Shown here: positions 26,397 through 35,540 of the stretch, piece after piece
How positions within the stretch are numbered: position 1 is the stretch's first letter
Layout: every line of letters starts with the position of its first letter
Assembly: GCF_001995175.1 (NCBI RefSeq)
Contig: NZ_MUKN01000013.1
Location: 1-64,000 of the forward strand
Origin: Rathayibacter rhapontici
GTDB taxonomy: Bacteria; Actinomycetota; Actinomycetes; Actinomycetales; Microbacteriaceae
Reading direction: 5' to 3'
Length of the DNA stretch: 64,000 nucleotides
Position numbers and translations under genes: made by a program
The notes under the pieces: generated by a model
What the model was told of the DNA's origin: nothing
The model's database searches: none
The model's input: only the letters and a program-made list of their open reading frames with translations

Positions 26397-27446
26397 ATGA
26401 CGACCGACGCGCCGGGTGCAGGAGCCCCCCGCGCGGTCACCATGAAGGACGTCGCCGACCTCGCCGAGGTCTCCGTCGCCACCGTCTCGCTCGTCGTCAA
26501 CGGCAAGAAGCGCGACCGGATCGGCGAGAAGACCCGCTCGCGGGTGCTGAAGGCGGTCGCCGAGCTCGGCTACCGGCCCAACGTCCTCGCGCAGAGCCTG
26601 GTCAGCGGGCAGTCGCGCTTCATCGGCATGGTCGCCGACTCGATCGCGACCCTGCCGTTCGCCGGCCAGATCCTCCGCGGGGCGCAGGAGGAGGCGTGGC
26701 GCAACGGCTACGTGCTGCTCGTCGCCGACACGGGCGACCGGCCCGACGCGGTCGAGAATGCGATCGACATGATGGCCGACCACCAGGCCGTCGGGATCCT
26801 CTACTCCACCTGGTACCACCGCGAGGTGGAGCCGACCGCGCGGCTGCGCACGCTGCCGACCGTCTTCGTCAACTGCTTCTCGAGCGACCCGACCGACTCC
26901 TCGATCGTGCCGGACGAGGTGCAGGGCGGCTACCTCGCCACTCGACTGCTCCTGGACCGCGGGCACCGGCGGATCGTCTTCATCAACTCCACCGAGGACG
27001 CCCCGTCGACCGTGGGTCGCCTCGCCGGGTTCCGGACGGCGCTCGGCGTGGAGGGGATCCCGGAGGACGAGGACTCGGTCGTCGACATCTACCCGGAGCG
27101 GACCGGCGGGTTCCAGGAGGCCGGCTTCCTGGCCGCGTCGGACATCCTCGACCGGGCCGATCGCCCCACGGCGGTCTTCTGCTACAACGACCGGACCGCG
27201 ATGGGCGTCTACGAGGCGGCGAAGGAGCGCGGGCTGCGGATCCCCGAGGACCTCGCCGTCATCGGCTTCGACGACCAGGAGGTCATCTCGGCGCACCTGC
27301 GCCCGGGACTGACCACCATCGCCCTCCCGCACTACGAGATCGGCGTGCGCGGAGTGCGGACGCTGCTGTCGCGCATCGAGCGCGGGGAGACGGAGCGGGG
27401 CGTCGAGAAGGTCGACTGCCCGCCCGTGCTGCGCCGCTCGATCTGA
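26397..27446 (+). CDS. LacI family regulator 2 of the fructan locus
   Basis: A 349-aa LacI/GalR repressor: HTH at ~15-62 (TMKDVADLAEVSVATVSLVV, hinge VLAQSLVSG) and a sensor domain with FCYNDRTAMGVY and VIGFDDQEVIS. Encoded inside the GH32-2/importer 2/GH172 operon, so it is probably autoregulated through the paired operators at 21548-21613. Its sensor domain is close to LacI 1, while the HTH recognition residues differ (VSVATVSLV versus VSVTTVSHI), in line with the different operator cores of the two operons. Confidence 0.85.
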   Translation: MTTDAPGAGAPRAVTMKDVADLAEVSVATVSLVVNGKKRDRIGEKTRSRVLKAVAELGYRPNVLAQSLVSGQSRFIGMVADSIATLPFAGQILRGAQEEAWRNGYVLLVADTGDRPDAVENAIDMMADHQAVGILYSTWYHREVEPTARLRTLPTVFVNCFSSDPTDSSIVPDEVQGGYLATRLLLDRGHRRIVFINSTEDAPSTVGRLAGFRTALGVEGIPEDEDSVVDIYPERTGGFQEAGFLAASDILDRADRPTAVFCYNDRTAMGVYEAAKERGLRIPEDLAVIGFDDQEVISAHLRPGLTTIALPHYEIGVRGVRTLLSRIERGETERGVEKVDCPPVLRRSI

Positions 27447-27571
27447 GCCCTGCGCGCCCCTCGCGGCGCGCTCCCTCCTCCGGGCGCCCGGTTCCTCCGC
27501 CGCGCCCGGATCCTCCTCCGCGACCCTCCGCGACCCCCGTCGCGATCCCTCTCCGACGAAAGGCACGACCC

Positions 27572-28663
27572 ATGTCCGACCTGCCCTCCTACCTCCGCAC
27601 CGCAGCCGTGCAGAGCCGCGCGATCACCGCCGAGAACCCGACCGGTGCCCGCGGCGCCGGCGGCCACGAGTCCTCCGCGCTCGGCCCCGGCCGCAAGGGC
27701 CGCGCCTTCCTCCCGCTCCGCTCCGGCGGCACGCTGACCCTCGCCGACATCGACGGCCCCGGAGTGATCCGGCACATCTGGATCACCGTGCCCGACAGCA
27801 CCCCCGAGGCCCCGTTCGTCCTGCGCGACCTCGTGCTGCGCGCCTACTGGGACGACTCCGACGAGCCCGCGATCGAGGTGCCGCTCGGCGACTTCTTCTG
27901 CAACGGCTTCGGCGCCCGCAGCGTCGTCACGTCGGCTCCGATCGTCGTGGCGCCGACCGGAGGGATGAACAGCTACTTCGCGATGCCGTTCCGCTCGCAC
28001 GCGCGGCTCACCCTCGAGAGCCAGCACGCCGGCGGCATCGAGGCGGTGTTCTTCCAGATCGACTACACGCTCGGCGACGACCTGGCGGAGGACGTCGGCT
28101 ACCTGCACGCCCAGTGGCGGCGGACCCGGTCGCCCCAGAAGGGCGAGGACCACGTCATCGTCGACGGGATCCGCGGAGCCGGCACCTACGTCGGCACGTA
28201 CGTCGCGCTCACCGCGCTCGGCCGCTACTGGTGGGGCGAGGGAGAGGTGAAGTTCTACCTCGACGGCGACGACGACCTGCCCACGATCTGCGGAACCGGA
28301 CTCGAGGACTACGCCGGCGGCGCCTGGGCGTTCCAGGACCGCCTGACGAACGAGGTCGAGCCCGAGGTCTTCACCTACAGCGCGCCCTACTTCGGCTACC
28401 CGCAGCGGCAGACGAACGACACGTCACGGCGCTCGCCGTACGCGACCTCGATGCCGACGACGCACGGCCTCTACCGCTGGCACCTGCTCGATCCGATCCA
28501 CTTCTCGCAGGAGCTCTGCGCCACCCTGCAGCAGATCGGGCACGACGGCACCCGCCTCTTCGAGCGGACCGACGACATCTGCACGACCGCCTACTGGTAC
28601 CAGAGCACCCCCGCGGCGCCCTTCCCGCCCCTGCCCGCGCAGGCCGACCGGCAGCCGCTGTAG
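27572..28663 (+). CDS. GH172 (DUF2961) difructose-dianhydride / alpha-fructofuranosidase-type enzyme
   Basis: A 363-aa protein with the DUF2961 fold (double beta-sandwich), now CAZy family GH172. Characterised members include the Bifidobacterium dentium difructose dianhydride I synthase/hydrolase (alpha-D-fructofuranosidase) and mycobacterial/gut D-arabinofuran-degrading enzymes. Family blocks here: GPGVIRHIWIT (~64-74), EVPLGDFFCNGFG (~102-114), GGMNSYFAMPFR (~130), and GTGLEDYAGGAW (~247-258) with conserved Glu/Asp. No signal peptide, so cytoplasmic. It is last in an operon with GH32 and a sugar importer, which favours DFA I or another alpha-fructoside over arabinan. A GAAAGG site precedes the ATG. 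Confidence 0.8.
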   Translation: MSDLPSYLRTAAVQSRAITAENPTGARGAGGHESSALGPGRKGRAFLPLRSGGTLTLADIDGPGVIRHIWITVPDSTPEAPFVLRDLVLRAYWDDSDEPAIEVPLGDFFCNGFGARSVVTSAPIVVAPTGGMNSYFAMPFRSHARLTLESQHAGGIEAVFFQIDYTLGDDLAEDVGYLHAQWRRTRSPQKGEDHVIVDGIRGAGTYVGTYVALTALGRYWWGEGEVKFYLDGDDDLPTICGTGLEDYAGGAWAFQDRLTNEVEPEVFTYSAPYFGYPQRQTNDTSRRSPYATSMPTTHGLYRWHLLDPIHFSQELCATLQQIGHDGTRLFERTDDICTTAYWYQSTPAAPFPPLPAQADRQPL

Positions 28664-28725
28664 GGCGCTGCGGATCCGCCCTTGACGCGCGGAGGGACTC
28701 GTGGGACCCTCCCGCGTCGATCGGC

Positions 28726-28741
28726 ATGTAATGCGTTACAT
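28726..28741 (+). promoter_or_regulatory. Candidate LacI operator in front of LacI 3
   Basis: ATGTAATGCGTTACAT is a 16-bp dyad (ATGTAA / TTACAT) with the central TGCG expected of a LacI-family site. It sits 69 bases before the LacI 3 start and is the first regulatory candidate for the LacI 3, importer 3, GH116 operon. Confidence 0.55.
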
Positions 28742-28809
28742 CGCCTCGGCCCGCACCTCCGAACGGTGGTGCGGACAGTCCGACAGCCCTCGATGAGGAG
28801 GCCTGAATC

Positions 28810-29826
28810 ATGACCTACGGACAGATCGCGCGCCTCGCCGGAGTCTCGACGGCGACCGTCTCCCGCGTGCTCGCCGGCTCGGGATACGTGAGCGAGGAGC
28901 GGGCCGAGAAGGTCCTGGCGGCGGCCCAGGAGCTGCACTACCGCTCCAATCGGGCGGCCAGGACCCTCCGCCGGCGGCGGTCGGACAGCATCGGCCTGAT
29001 CGTCTCGGACGTCGAGTACCCGTTCTTCGCCTCGGCCGCCCGGTCGATCGAGGCGGCCGCCGCGGCCAACGGCTGCGCGGTGCTCGTCTGCAACAGCGAC
29101 GAGGACCTCGCCCGGGAGCGCTTCTACTTCGATCTCCTGGTCGAGGAGCAGGTCGCCGGAGTGATCGTCGCTCCGGCCATCGAGGACGCCTCCGTCCTCG
29201 CGCCCCTGATCCGCGCCGGGATCCCCGTCGTCACGCTCGACCGGCGCTTCGACGGCGATCCGGTCGACAGCGTGCTGCTCGACAACCGGGCCGCCGCCGA
29301 GCTCCTCGTCCAGGATCTCGTGGCGCACGGGCACCGGCGGTTCGCCGCCGTCGTCGGCACCACCATCGCGACTCCGAGCCGCGAGCGGCTCGAGACCATC
29401 GAGGCCGCGCTCGAGACGGTGCCCGGCAGCTCGCTCCTCATCGTCGAGAGCCGGCTGAAGTCGACGGTCGGCGTGCAGCACGCACTCGACACCGTGGGCG
29501 AGCACGTCGTCGAGATGATGCTGGCCGCGGACGAGCGGCCCACGGCGGTCCTCTGCGCGAACGCGATCATGCTCACCAGCGTCCTCGGCGCCCTCCGCGA
29601 CGCCGGCCTGGCCGTGCCCGGCGACGTCGCGGTCGTCGGCTTCGACGACATGCCCGGGTTCGCCCTCTTCGAGACGCCCGTCACCGTCGCCGCGCAGCCG
29701 ACGGACGAGATCGGGCGCACCGCGGCCCGCCTCCTCTTCGACCGGATCGCGCATCCCGAGCTGCCGACCCGCTCCGTCCGCGTGGCCCCCGAGTTCCACC
29801 ACCGCCGCAGCTGCGGCGCCTCCTGA
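28810..29826 (+). CDS. LacI family regulator 3
   Basis: A 338-aa LacI/GalR regulator: HTH at the very N-terminus (TYGQIARLAGVSTATVSRVL, hinge RAARTLRRRR) and a sensor domain (IGLIVSDVEYPFFASAA ... AVVGFDDMPGFALFE). It is less similar to LacI 1 and 2 than these are to each other. It is the first gene of the operon with importer 3 and GH116 and probably acts at 28726-28741. The ATG at 28810 follows a GAGGAGGCC ribosome site. Confidence 0.85.
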   Translation: MTYGQIARLAGVSTATVSRVLAGSGYVSEERAEKVLAAAQELHYRSNRAARTLRRRRSDSIGLIVSDVEYPFFASAARSIEAAAAANGCAVLVCNSDEDLARERFYFDLLVEEQVAGVIVAPAIEDASVLAPLIRAGIPVVTLDRRFDGDPVDSVLLDNRAAAELLVQDLVAHGHRRFAAVVGTTIATPSRERLETIEAALETVPGSSLLIVESRLKSTVGVQHALDTVGEHVVEMMLAADERPTAVLCANAIMLTSVLGALRDAGLAVPGDVAVVGFDDMPGFALFETPVTVAAQPTDEIGRTAARLLFDRIAHPELPTRSVRVAPEFHHRRSCGAS

Positions 29827-29863
29827 TCCTCCGTCCACCCTCTCCCTCAGAAACGAGACCCTC

Positions 29864-31135
29864 ATGAGCACTTCGCGAGACGACGATGTCCGCACCGGTC
29901 GCCGACGCCGTCGAGCAGCCACCCTCGCCACGGCCTTCGCCTCGGTCCTCCTCCTCGCCGGCTGCGCCGGCTCCGGATCCTCCTCCGACGCCCTCACCGT
30001 CTACAACTGGGGCAGCGCCGACGAGGCGAAGGTCTACGACAGCGTCTTCACCGAGTTCGGCGCCGCGAACGGCGTCACCGTCGAGGACAACGTCGTCCCG
30101 GTGAACGCCTGGGGCGACTACGTCTCGAAGCTCGCCACCCAGGTGGCATCGGGCAACTCCCCGGACCTGCTGAACATGGCGATGGAGGGCACCCGCCTCT
30201 CCGAGGACAAGGGCCTGCTCACTCCGCTGGACGAGTACCTCTCGGAGAGCGAGCTCGCCGAGCGCCTCGACTCCGTGCCCGAGGTCCTGAAGGACGCGTA
30301 CACCGTCGACGGGAAGCTCTACGAGATCCCCAACGGCTACCAGACGATGGTGATCTACGCGAACACCGACCTCTTCGCCGAGAAGGGGGTGCCGCTGCCC
30401 GACCCGGACTGGACGTGGGACGACTTCCTCGCGACCGCGCAGGCGCTGAACGGGGACGACGTCAAGGGCTTCGGCCTGCCGTGGGGCTTCTTCCAGATGC
30501 AGCCGTGGCTCTCGAGCAACGGCGCCTCGCTCGTGAGCGACGACCTGTCGGCACCCACCCTGACCGATCCCGCCGTCGTGGAGTCGGTCACGTTCATCCG
30601 GGACCTGGTGCAGACCCACGAAGTGTCGCCGGATCCGACCAACATCGACGTGTACTCGCAGTTCTCGGCCGGCAAGTTCGGGATGATCGCCGCGGGCCGC
30701 TGGCCGATCCCCGCGTGGTCCTCGAGCGGCTTCGACAGCTACGTCGCCCTGCCCTGGCCGAAGATGACCTCCCACACCACGGTCGTCGGAGGATCCGGCT
30801 GGGCGATCAGCGCGAAGTCCGAGAACAAGGACGCCGCGTGGAAGGCGATCGAGGCCCTCATGGACCCCGAGACGATCACCTCGATCAGCGACATCGGGCA
30901 GCAGATCCCGATCTTCCCCGGAACGGCGACCCCGACCGGCGACAAGGCCGCCGACGACGCCCTCGCGTTCCTCGAGACGGCTCCGGACGACGCCAAGGCC
31001 GTACCGGCCCCGCCGTGGTTCGACACCCTCGAGTCGGTGACGATGCGCTACATGTCGCAGATCGTGACCGGCCAGCTCGAGCCGGAGGACGGGCTGCAGC
31101 AGGCCCAGGACGAGATCGAGGCGGCGATCGAATGA
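29864..31135 (+). CDS. CUT1 sugar-binding lipoprotein, importer 3
   Basis: A 423-aa binding protein with an Arg-rich n-region, signal ending at LLLAGCAGSG (Cys ~35) and SBP-family-1 blocks (TVYNWGSADEAKVYDSVFTEF, LYEIPNGYQTMVIYANTDLF, SGWAISAKSENKDAAWKAIE). Spacing from LacI 3 is 37 bases. The downstream permease start overlaps its stop (ATGA). The substrate is unknown; the GH116 enzyme at the operon end suggests a beta-glucoside or similar. Confidence 0.85.
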   Translation: MSTSRDDDVRTGRRRRRAATLATAFASVLLLAGCAGSGSSSDALTVYNWGSADEAKVYDSVFTEFGAANGVTVEDNVVPVNAWGDYVSKLATQVASGNSPDLLNMAMEGTRLSEDKGLLTPLDEYLSESELAERLDSVPEVLKDAYTVDGKLYEIPNGYQTMVIYANTDLFAEKGVPLPDPDWTWDDFLATAQALNGDDVKGFGLPWGFFQMQPWLSSNGASLVSDDLSAPTLTDPAVVESVTFIRDLVQTHEVSPDPTNIDVYSQFSAGKFGMIAAGRWPIPAWSSSGFDSYVALPWPKMTSHTTVVGGSGWAISAKSENKDAAWKAIEALMDPETITSISDIGQQIPIFPGTATPTGDKAADDALAFLETAPDDAKAVPAPPWFDTLESVTMRYMSQIVTGQLEPEDGLQQAQDEIEAAIE

Positions 31136-32058
31136 CGGCCGGCGTGCTCGACGTCGCGAGACCACGGGCGGCCGTCGCCCGTCGGCGACGACCGGTCAAC
31201 CGCACGGCGTGGGTCTTCGTCGCACCGGCGACGCTCGGATTCCTCGTCTTCATCCTGCTCCCGCTGCTGCTGACGATCGTCTACAGCTTCACGGAGTACG
31301 ACCTGTTCGACTCGCCGCGCTTCGTCGGCCTCGAGAACTACACCGCCATGCTCAGCGACTCGCGGCTGGCGCACGTCTATCTGAACACCGCCGTCTTCAC
31401 GCTGCTGGCGACCCCGCTGAACGTGGGGCTCGCGCTCGTCCTGGCGGTCGGGCTGCACCAGGTGCTCAACCGGTTCGTCAGCGCGTTCGCGAGAGCGGCG
31501 TTCTTCTTCCCCTCGCTGGTCGGGCTGGTGTTCGTCGCCATCATCTGGCAGTTCTTCTTCCAGACCGACTTCGGCATCATCAACTACTACCTCGGGCTCG
31601 TGGGCGTCGACCCGGTGCCCTGGCTGTCGAGTCCGGAGTGGGCGATCCCGTCGGTCGTGATCCTGGACGTCTGGAAGAACGTCGGACTCGCGACGATCAT
31701 CCTGCTGGCCGGCCTCCAGGGGATCCCGGCCGTCTACTACCAGGCGGCCGCGATCGACGGGGCGGGAGGATGGCGCCGGTTCCGGTCCATCACCGTCCCG
31801 CTGCTCTCGCCGCAGCTGTTCTTCGTGCTCACGCTCTACCTGATCGGCGCGGTGAAGGTGTTCGAGTCGATCGTGGTCCTCACCGACGGCGGCCCGGGCG
31901 ACGCGAGCCGCAGCGTGGTGATGTACATCTACGAGAAGGCCTTCAAGTCGTTCGACTTCGGCTACGCGTCCGCGGTCTCCGTGACGCTCCTCGTGATCGT
32001 CTCCCTCGTCACGCTGGTGCAGTTCCGCGTCTCGCGACGGTGGGTGCACTATGAGTAG
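31132..32058 (+). CDS. CUT1 sugar ABC transporter permease (MalF type), importer 3
   Basis: A 308-aa permease with a basic cytoplasmic N-terminus, six helices (first: AWVFVAPATLGFLVFILLP) and the EAA loop YQAAAIDGAGGWRRFRSITVP near residue 205. The ATG at 31132 overlaps the SBP 3 stop. The long reading frame entering from 30415 is the SBP gene's shadow. Confidence 0.85.
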   Translation: MTAGVLDVARPRAAVARRRRPVNRTAWVFVAPATLGFLVFILLPLLLTIVYSFTEYDLFDSPRFVGLENYTAMLSDSRLAHVYLNTAVFTLLATPLNVGLALVLAVGLHQVLNRFVSAFARAAFFFPSLVGLVFVAIIWQFFFQTDFGIINYYLGLVGVDPVPWLSSPEWAIPSVVILDVWKNVGLATIILLAGLQGIPAVYYQAAAIDGAGGWRRFRSITVPLLSPQLFFVLTLYLIGAVKVFESIVVLTDGGPGDASRSVVMYIYEKAFKSFDFGYASAVSVTLLVIVSLVTLVQFRVSRRWVHYE

Positions 32059-32923
32059 GCGCGACGGCCGGTCCCGGCTGCGGCGTCTGGGTGACGCCCT
32101 CCCGACCGCGGTCCTGGTCCTGGGCGGGCTGGCGATGCTGCTGCCGTTCCTCTTCATGGTCTCGACCTCGCTGCGACCGGTGAGCGATTCGGTCACGGTG
32201 CCGCCCCAGTGGCTGCCCGCGACGGTCGACTTCTCGAACTACGCCCGGCTGGCCTCGCAGGAGTACCCGGTCCTGACGTTCCTGCAGAACTCGCTCGTGG
32301 TCTCGATCCTGTCGACGGCGGGGATCGTCGTGACCAGTGCGCTGGCGGGCTACGCCTTCGCGAAGTTCGAGTTCCGGTTCCGCGAGCCGCTGTTCGCCCT
32401 GCTGCTGCTGTCCCTGATGATCCCCATCCAGGTGACCATCGTCCCGCTCTACGCGATCATGCAGCAGCTCGGGCTCCTCAACTCGCTCTGGTCGCTGATC
32501 CTGCCGGCACTGCTGGGGGCCTTCGCTCCGGGTATCGCCGGCGCGTTCGGGATCTTCCTGATGCGGCAGTTCTTCCGGGGCACCCCGGATGCGCTGCTGG
32601 AAGCGGCGATGCTCGACGGAGCGAGCAGGGCGCGGGCCTTCTTCCAGGTCGCGCTGCCCCTCGCGAAGCCGGCGATCGCCTCGCTCGCGCTGATCGTCTT
32701 CATCCTGTCCTGGAACGACTACTTCTCTCCGCTGATCTTCCTCAACAGCACCGAGACGATGACGCTCCCCGTCGGGATCCAGTCGCTGCGCCCGCCCTTC
32801 GGGCAGGGCAGCAGCCTCGTGATGGCGGCCGTGACCGTCGCCCTCCTCCCCGTCCTCGTCGTGTTCCTCGTCGGCCAGCGCTGGATCGTCCAGGGCTTCA
32901 CGCGATCGGGGCTCAACGAATGA
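32051..32923 (+). CDS. CUT1 sugar ABC transporter permease (MalG type), importer 3
   Basis: A 290-aa permease with six helices and the EAA loop LEAAMLDGASRARAFFQVALP near residue 185. It overlaps the MalF-type gene by 8 bases. Together with 29864-32058 it forms a complete CUT1 membrane module without an ATPase gene. Confidence 0.85.
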   Translation: MSRRDGRSRLRRLGDALPTAVLVLGGLAMLLPFLFMVSTSLRPVSDSVTVPPQWLPATVDFSNYARLASQEYPVLTFLQNSLVVSILSTAGIVVTSALAGYAFAKFEFRFREPLFALLLLSLMIPIQVTIVPLYAIMQQLGLLNSLWSLILPALLGAFAPGIAGAFGIFLMRQFFRGTPDALLEAAMLDGASRARAFFQVALPLAKPAIASLALIVFILSWNDYFSPLIFLNSTETMTLPVGIQSLRPPFGQGSSLVMAAVTVALLPVLVVFLVGQRWIVQGFTRSGLNE

Positions 32924-32976
32924 CCCTCCTCACCACCCCCACCTCTCACCTGTCACCGACGAAGGAGTCCCCCTCG

Positions 32977-35478
32977 ATGAACGACCACGACGACTGGACC
33001 GGCGCCGCCCAGGAGCGCGTCCGCCACTACCCGGGCACGGCCTCGGAGGCCGCGTTCCTGCTCGGCGGGATCGGCACGGGCAACGTCTCGATCGGCGCCC
33101 GCGGCGAGTTCCGCGACTGGGAGATCTTCAACTGGCCCGGGAAGGGCCAGTACATGCCGTTCACCTTCTTCGCGATCCGCACCCGGACGCTGAGCGGGGA
33201 GGTGAGGACGGCCGTCCTCGAGTCCGAGATCGCCGGCCCGCACGCCAAGTCGCACGGCTACTTCAACGGCGAGCTCGCCGGGCTGCCCCGCTTCAGGACC
33301 TCGCGGATGTGGTCGCTCTACCCCTCGGTGTTCGTGGAGCTGACCTCGCCGGATCTCCCCGTGACGGTCGTGCTCGAGGCGTTCACGCCCTTCGTCCCGG
33401 GCGACGAGCTCGATTCGGGGATCCCGGGAGCGGTCCTGCGCTACCACGTCACCAATCTGACGGAGGAGTCGCTCGACGTCTCGGTCGTCGGCTCGCTGAC
33501 GAACGCGCTCGGCTTCGGCGGCTACGACGTCTTCGGCAACCTGAAGCTCTCGGGCACCCCCTCGAACGTGCTGCGCGAGGAGGAGGAGCTGACGGGGCTC
33601 TTCTACACGTCCGACGACGCCCCCGGCACGGAGCAGTTCGGCACCATGGCCTTCGCGACCACGGAGCCCGACGCGAACTACCGCCCGGAGTGGCTGCAGG
33701 GGCAGTGGACCGACAACGCCCAGGACTTCTGGGACGACTTCACCGACGACGGCGCCCTCGACTTCTTCCACTCCGTCGACGCGCCCGGCTCGGAGCTCGA
33801 CCACTTCTACGACTTCAGCTACCTCCGCCTGCGCGAGAAGATCGGCTCGATCGCCGTGCCCAAGCTCCTCGGAGCCGGCGGCACCGAGACGTTCGAGTTC
33901 GCCTTCACCTGGCACGTCCCGCACCGGCCGAAGGGCTGGGTCGAGGTCGACGCGGACCTCGAGCGGCACGCGGCCGGCGGCTACCCGACGATCCGCAACC
34001 ACTACGCCCTCGTCTACGAGGATGCCTGGGCGGCGCTCGCCGATCTGCTCGGCCGGCTCGACTCGCTCGACGCCCGTTCGCGCGCGTTCACCCGCTCGCT
34101 GTACTCCTCGTCGGTGCCCGACGTGGTGCTGGAGGCCGTCGCCACCAACATCACGGTCATCCGGAGCCACACCTGCTTCTGGCTGGAGGACGGGAACTTC
34201 TACGGCTGGGAGGGGATCCGCAACGACGTCGGATGCGGCCTCGGCAACGTGAACCACGTCTGGAACTACGCTCAGGGCCTCGCGTTCCTCTTCCCGCGGC
34301 TCGAGGTCTCGATGCGCCGGATGGAGTTCCTCCTCGAGATCGACGAGCACGGAGCCGTCCCCTTCCGCTCCCGGCAGTCGCTCGGCGAGGAGCGCTGGAA
34401 GATGGTGCCGGCCGCGGACGGGCAGCTGGGCGCCGTCGTGCGCGCCTGCCGCGAATGGCGGCTGACCGGGGACGACGACTACCTGCGCGAGATCTGGCCG
34501 TCGCTCGTCCTCGCGATGGAGTACGCGATCACCACCTGGGACACCGACGGCGACCTGGTGCCCGACTCCCAGCAGAGCAACACCTACGACATCGAGTTCT
34601 ACGGTGCCAACGGGATGATGGGCACGCTCATGGTCGCGGCGCTGCGGGCGATGTCGGACATGGCGGACGGCCTGGCCGAGTCCGAGGCGTCGGCCGACTA
34701 CGCCGAGAAGGCCGCGCGCTCGAGCGCCGCTCTCGACGCCCTGTGCTGGAACGGCTCGTTCTACGTGCAGGACCTCGCGGATCCGGACGCCCACCGCTAC
34801 CAGTTCGGCCGGGGCTGCCACTCGGACCAGCTCCTGGGGCAGTTCCTCGCGTCCGTGACCGGCCTGGGTCACGTCCTGCCGGCGGAGCGGGTCCGCTCGG
34901 CGCTGTCCGCGATCGTCCGTCACAACCTGCGCGACGAGATGAGGACGGTCGGCACCGTCCAGCGCGTCTACGCACTGAACGACGAGGCCGGACTGGTGCT
35001 GTGCAGTTGGCCCGACGGCGGGCGCCCGCGGTTCCCGTTCGGCTACAGCGACGAGGTGTGGACCGGTGTCGAGTACCAGGTCGCCGCGTCGCTCGTCTAC
35101 GAGGGCCTCGTCGAGGACGCCGTGGCGATCGTGACCGAGGTGCGCGCCCGCCAGGACGGCGTGCTCCGGAACCCCTGGAGCGAGAACGAGGCCGGCCACC
35201 ACTACAGCAGGTCCCTGGCGAGCTGGGCGCTGCTCACCGCCTACTCCGGCTTCACAGCCGATCTCGGACGCGGACGCGTGCGGTTCGCTCCGGTCGTCGA
35301 GGGCGACTTCTCGACGTTCTGGTCGCACGGGAAGGGCTGGGGCACCTACACCCAGACCGTCGGCGGCGACGGCCGGCTCGTGGCGGTCGTCGAGGTGATC
35401 GAGGGCGAGCTCGGCACGGAGTCGCCCGAGACGCCCGCGGACGAGGTGCGGATCGAGGCCGCGGGAGCCCGGGTCTGA
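32977..35478 (+). CDS. GH116 family glucosidase (GBA2/bile-acid-glucosidase type)
   Basis: An 833-aa cytoplasmic enzyme. The N-terminal beta-sandwich (residues ~15-360; AFLLGGIGTGNVSIGARGEF, RDWEIFNWPGKG) precedes an (alpha/alpha)6 barrel. By comparison with family members, the nucleophile is Glu404 in FWLEDGNFYGWEG and the acid/base is Asp538 in NTYDIEF; GYSDEVWTGVEYQ is a further hallmark. GH116 members act on beta-glucosides, beta-xylosides or glucosylceramide. GAAGGAG, nine bases before ATG 32977, decides the start; an ATG at 32920 overlapping the permease stop would add 19 residues. Last gene of the LacI 3 operon. Confidence 0.8.
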   Translation: MNDHDDWTGAAQERVRHYPGTASEAAFLLGGIGTGNVSIGARGEFRDWEIFNWPGKGQYMPFTFFAIRTRTLSGEVRTAVLESEIAGPHAKSHGYFNGELAGLPRFRTSRMWSLYPSVFVELTSPDLPVTVVLEAFTPFVPGDELDSGIPGAVLRYHVTNLTEESLDVSVVGSLTNALGFGGYDVFGNLKLSGTPSNVLREEEELTGLFYTSDDAPGTEQFGTMAFATTEPDANYRPEWLQGQWTDNAQDFWDDFTDDGALDFFHSVDAPGSELDHFYDFSYLRLREKIGSIAVPKLLGAGGTETFEFAFTWHVPHRPKGWVEVDADLERHAAGGYPTIRNHYALVYEDAWAALADLLGRLDSLDARSRAFTRSLYSSSVPDVVLEAVATNITVIRSHTCFWLEDGNFYGWEGIRNDVGCGLGNVNHVWNYAQGLAFLFPRLEVSMRRMEFLLEIDEHGAVPFRSRQSLGEERWKMVPAADGQLGAVVRACREWRLTGDDDYLREIWPSLVLAMEYAITTWDTDGDLVPDSQQSNTYDIEFYGANGMMGTLMVAALRAMSDMADGLAESEASADYAEKAARSSAALDALCWNGSFYVQDLADPDAHRYQFGRGCHSDQLLGQFLASVTGLGHVLPAERVRSALSAIVRHNLRDEMRTVGTVQRVYALNDEAGLVLCSWPDGGRPRFPFGYSDEVWTGVEYQVAASLVYEGLVEDAVAIVTEVRARQDGVLRNPWSENEAGHHYSRSLASWALLTAYSGFTADLGRGRVRFAPVVEGDFSTFWSHGKGWGTYTQTVGGDGRLVAVVEVIEGELGTESPETPADEVRIEAAGARV

Positions 35479-35483
35479 GCATC

Positions 35484-35522
35484 GACGGACGGCTCGCCCC
35501 GACGAGGGGCGGGCCGTTCGTC
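35484..35522. terminator. Bidirectional stem-loop terminator between GH116 and GH91
   Basis: A 17-bp stem with two G-T pairs (left arm ending CGGCTCGCCCC, right arm starting GGGGCGGGCCG) and a GACGA loop, between the convergent stops at 35478 and 35541. It can serve both transcripts. Confidence 0.75.
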
Positions 35523-35540
35523 GTGCGGGCTGCGACCGGG

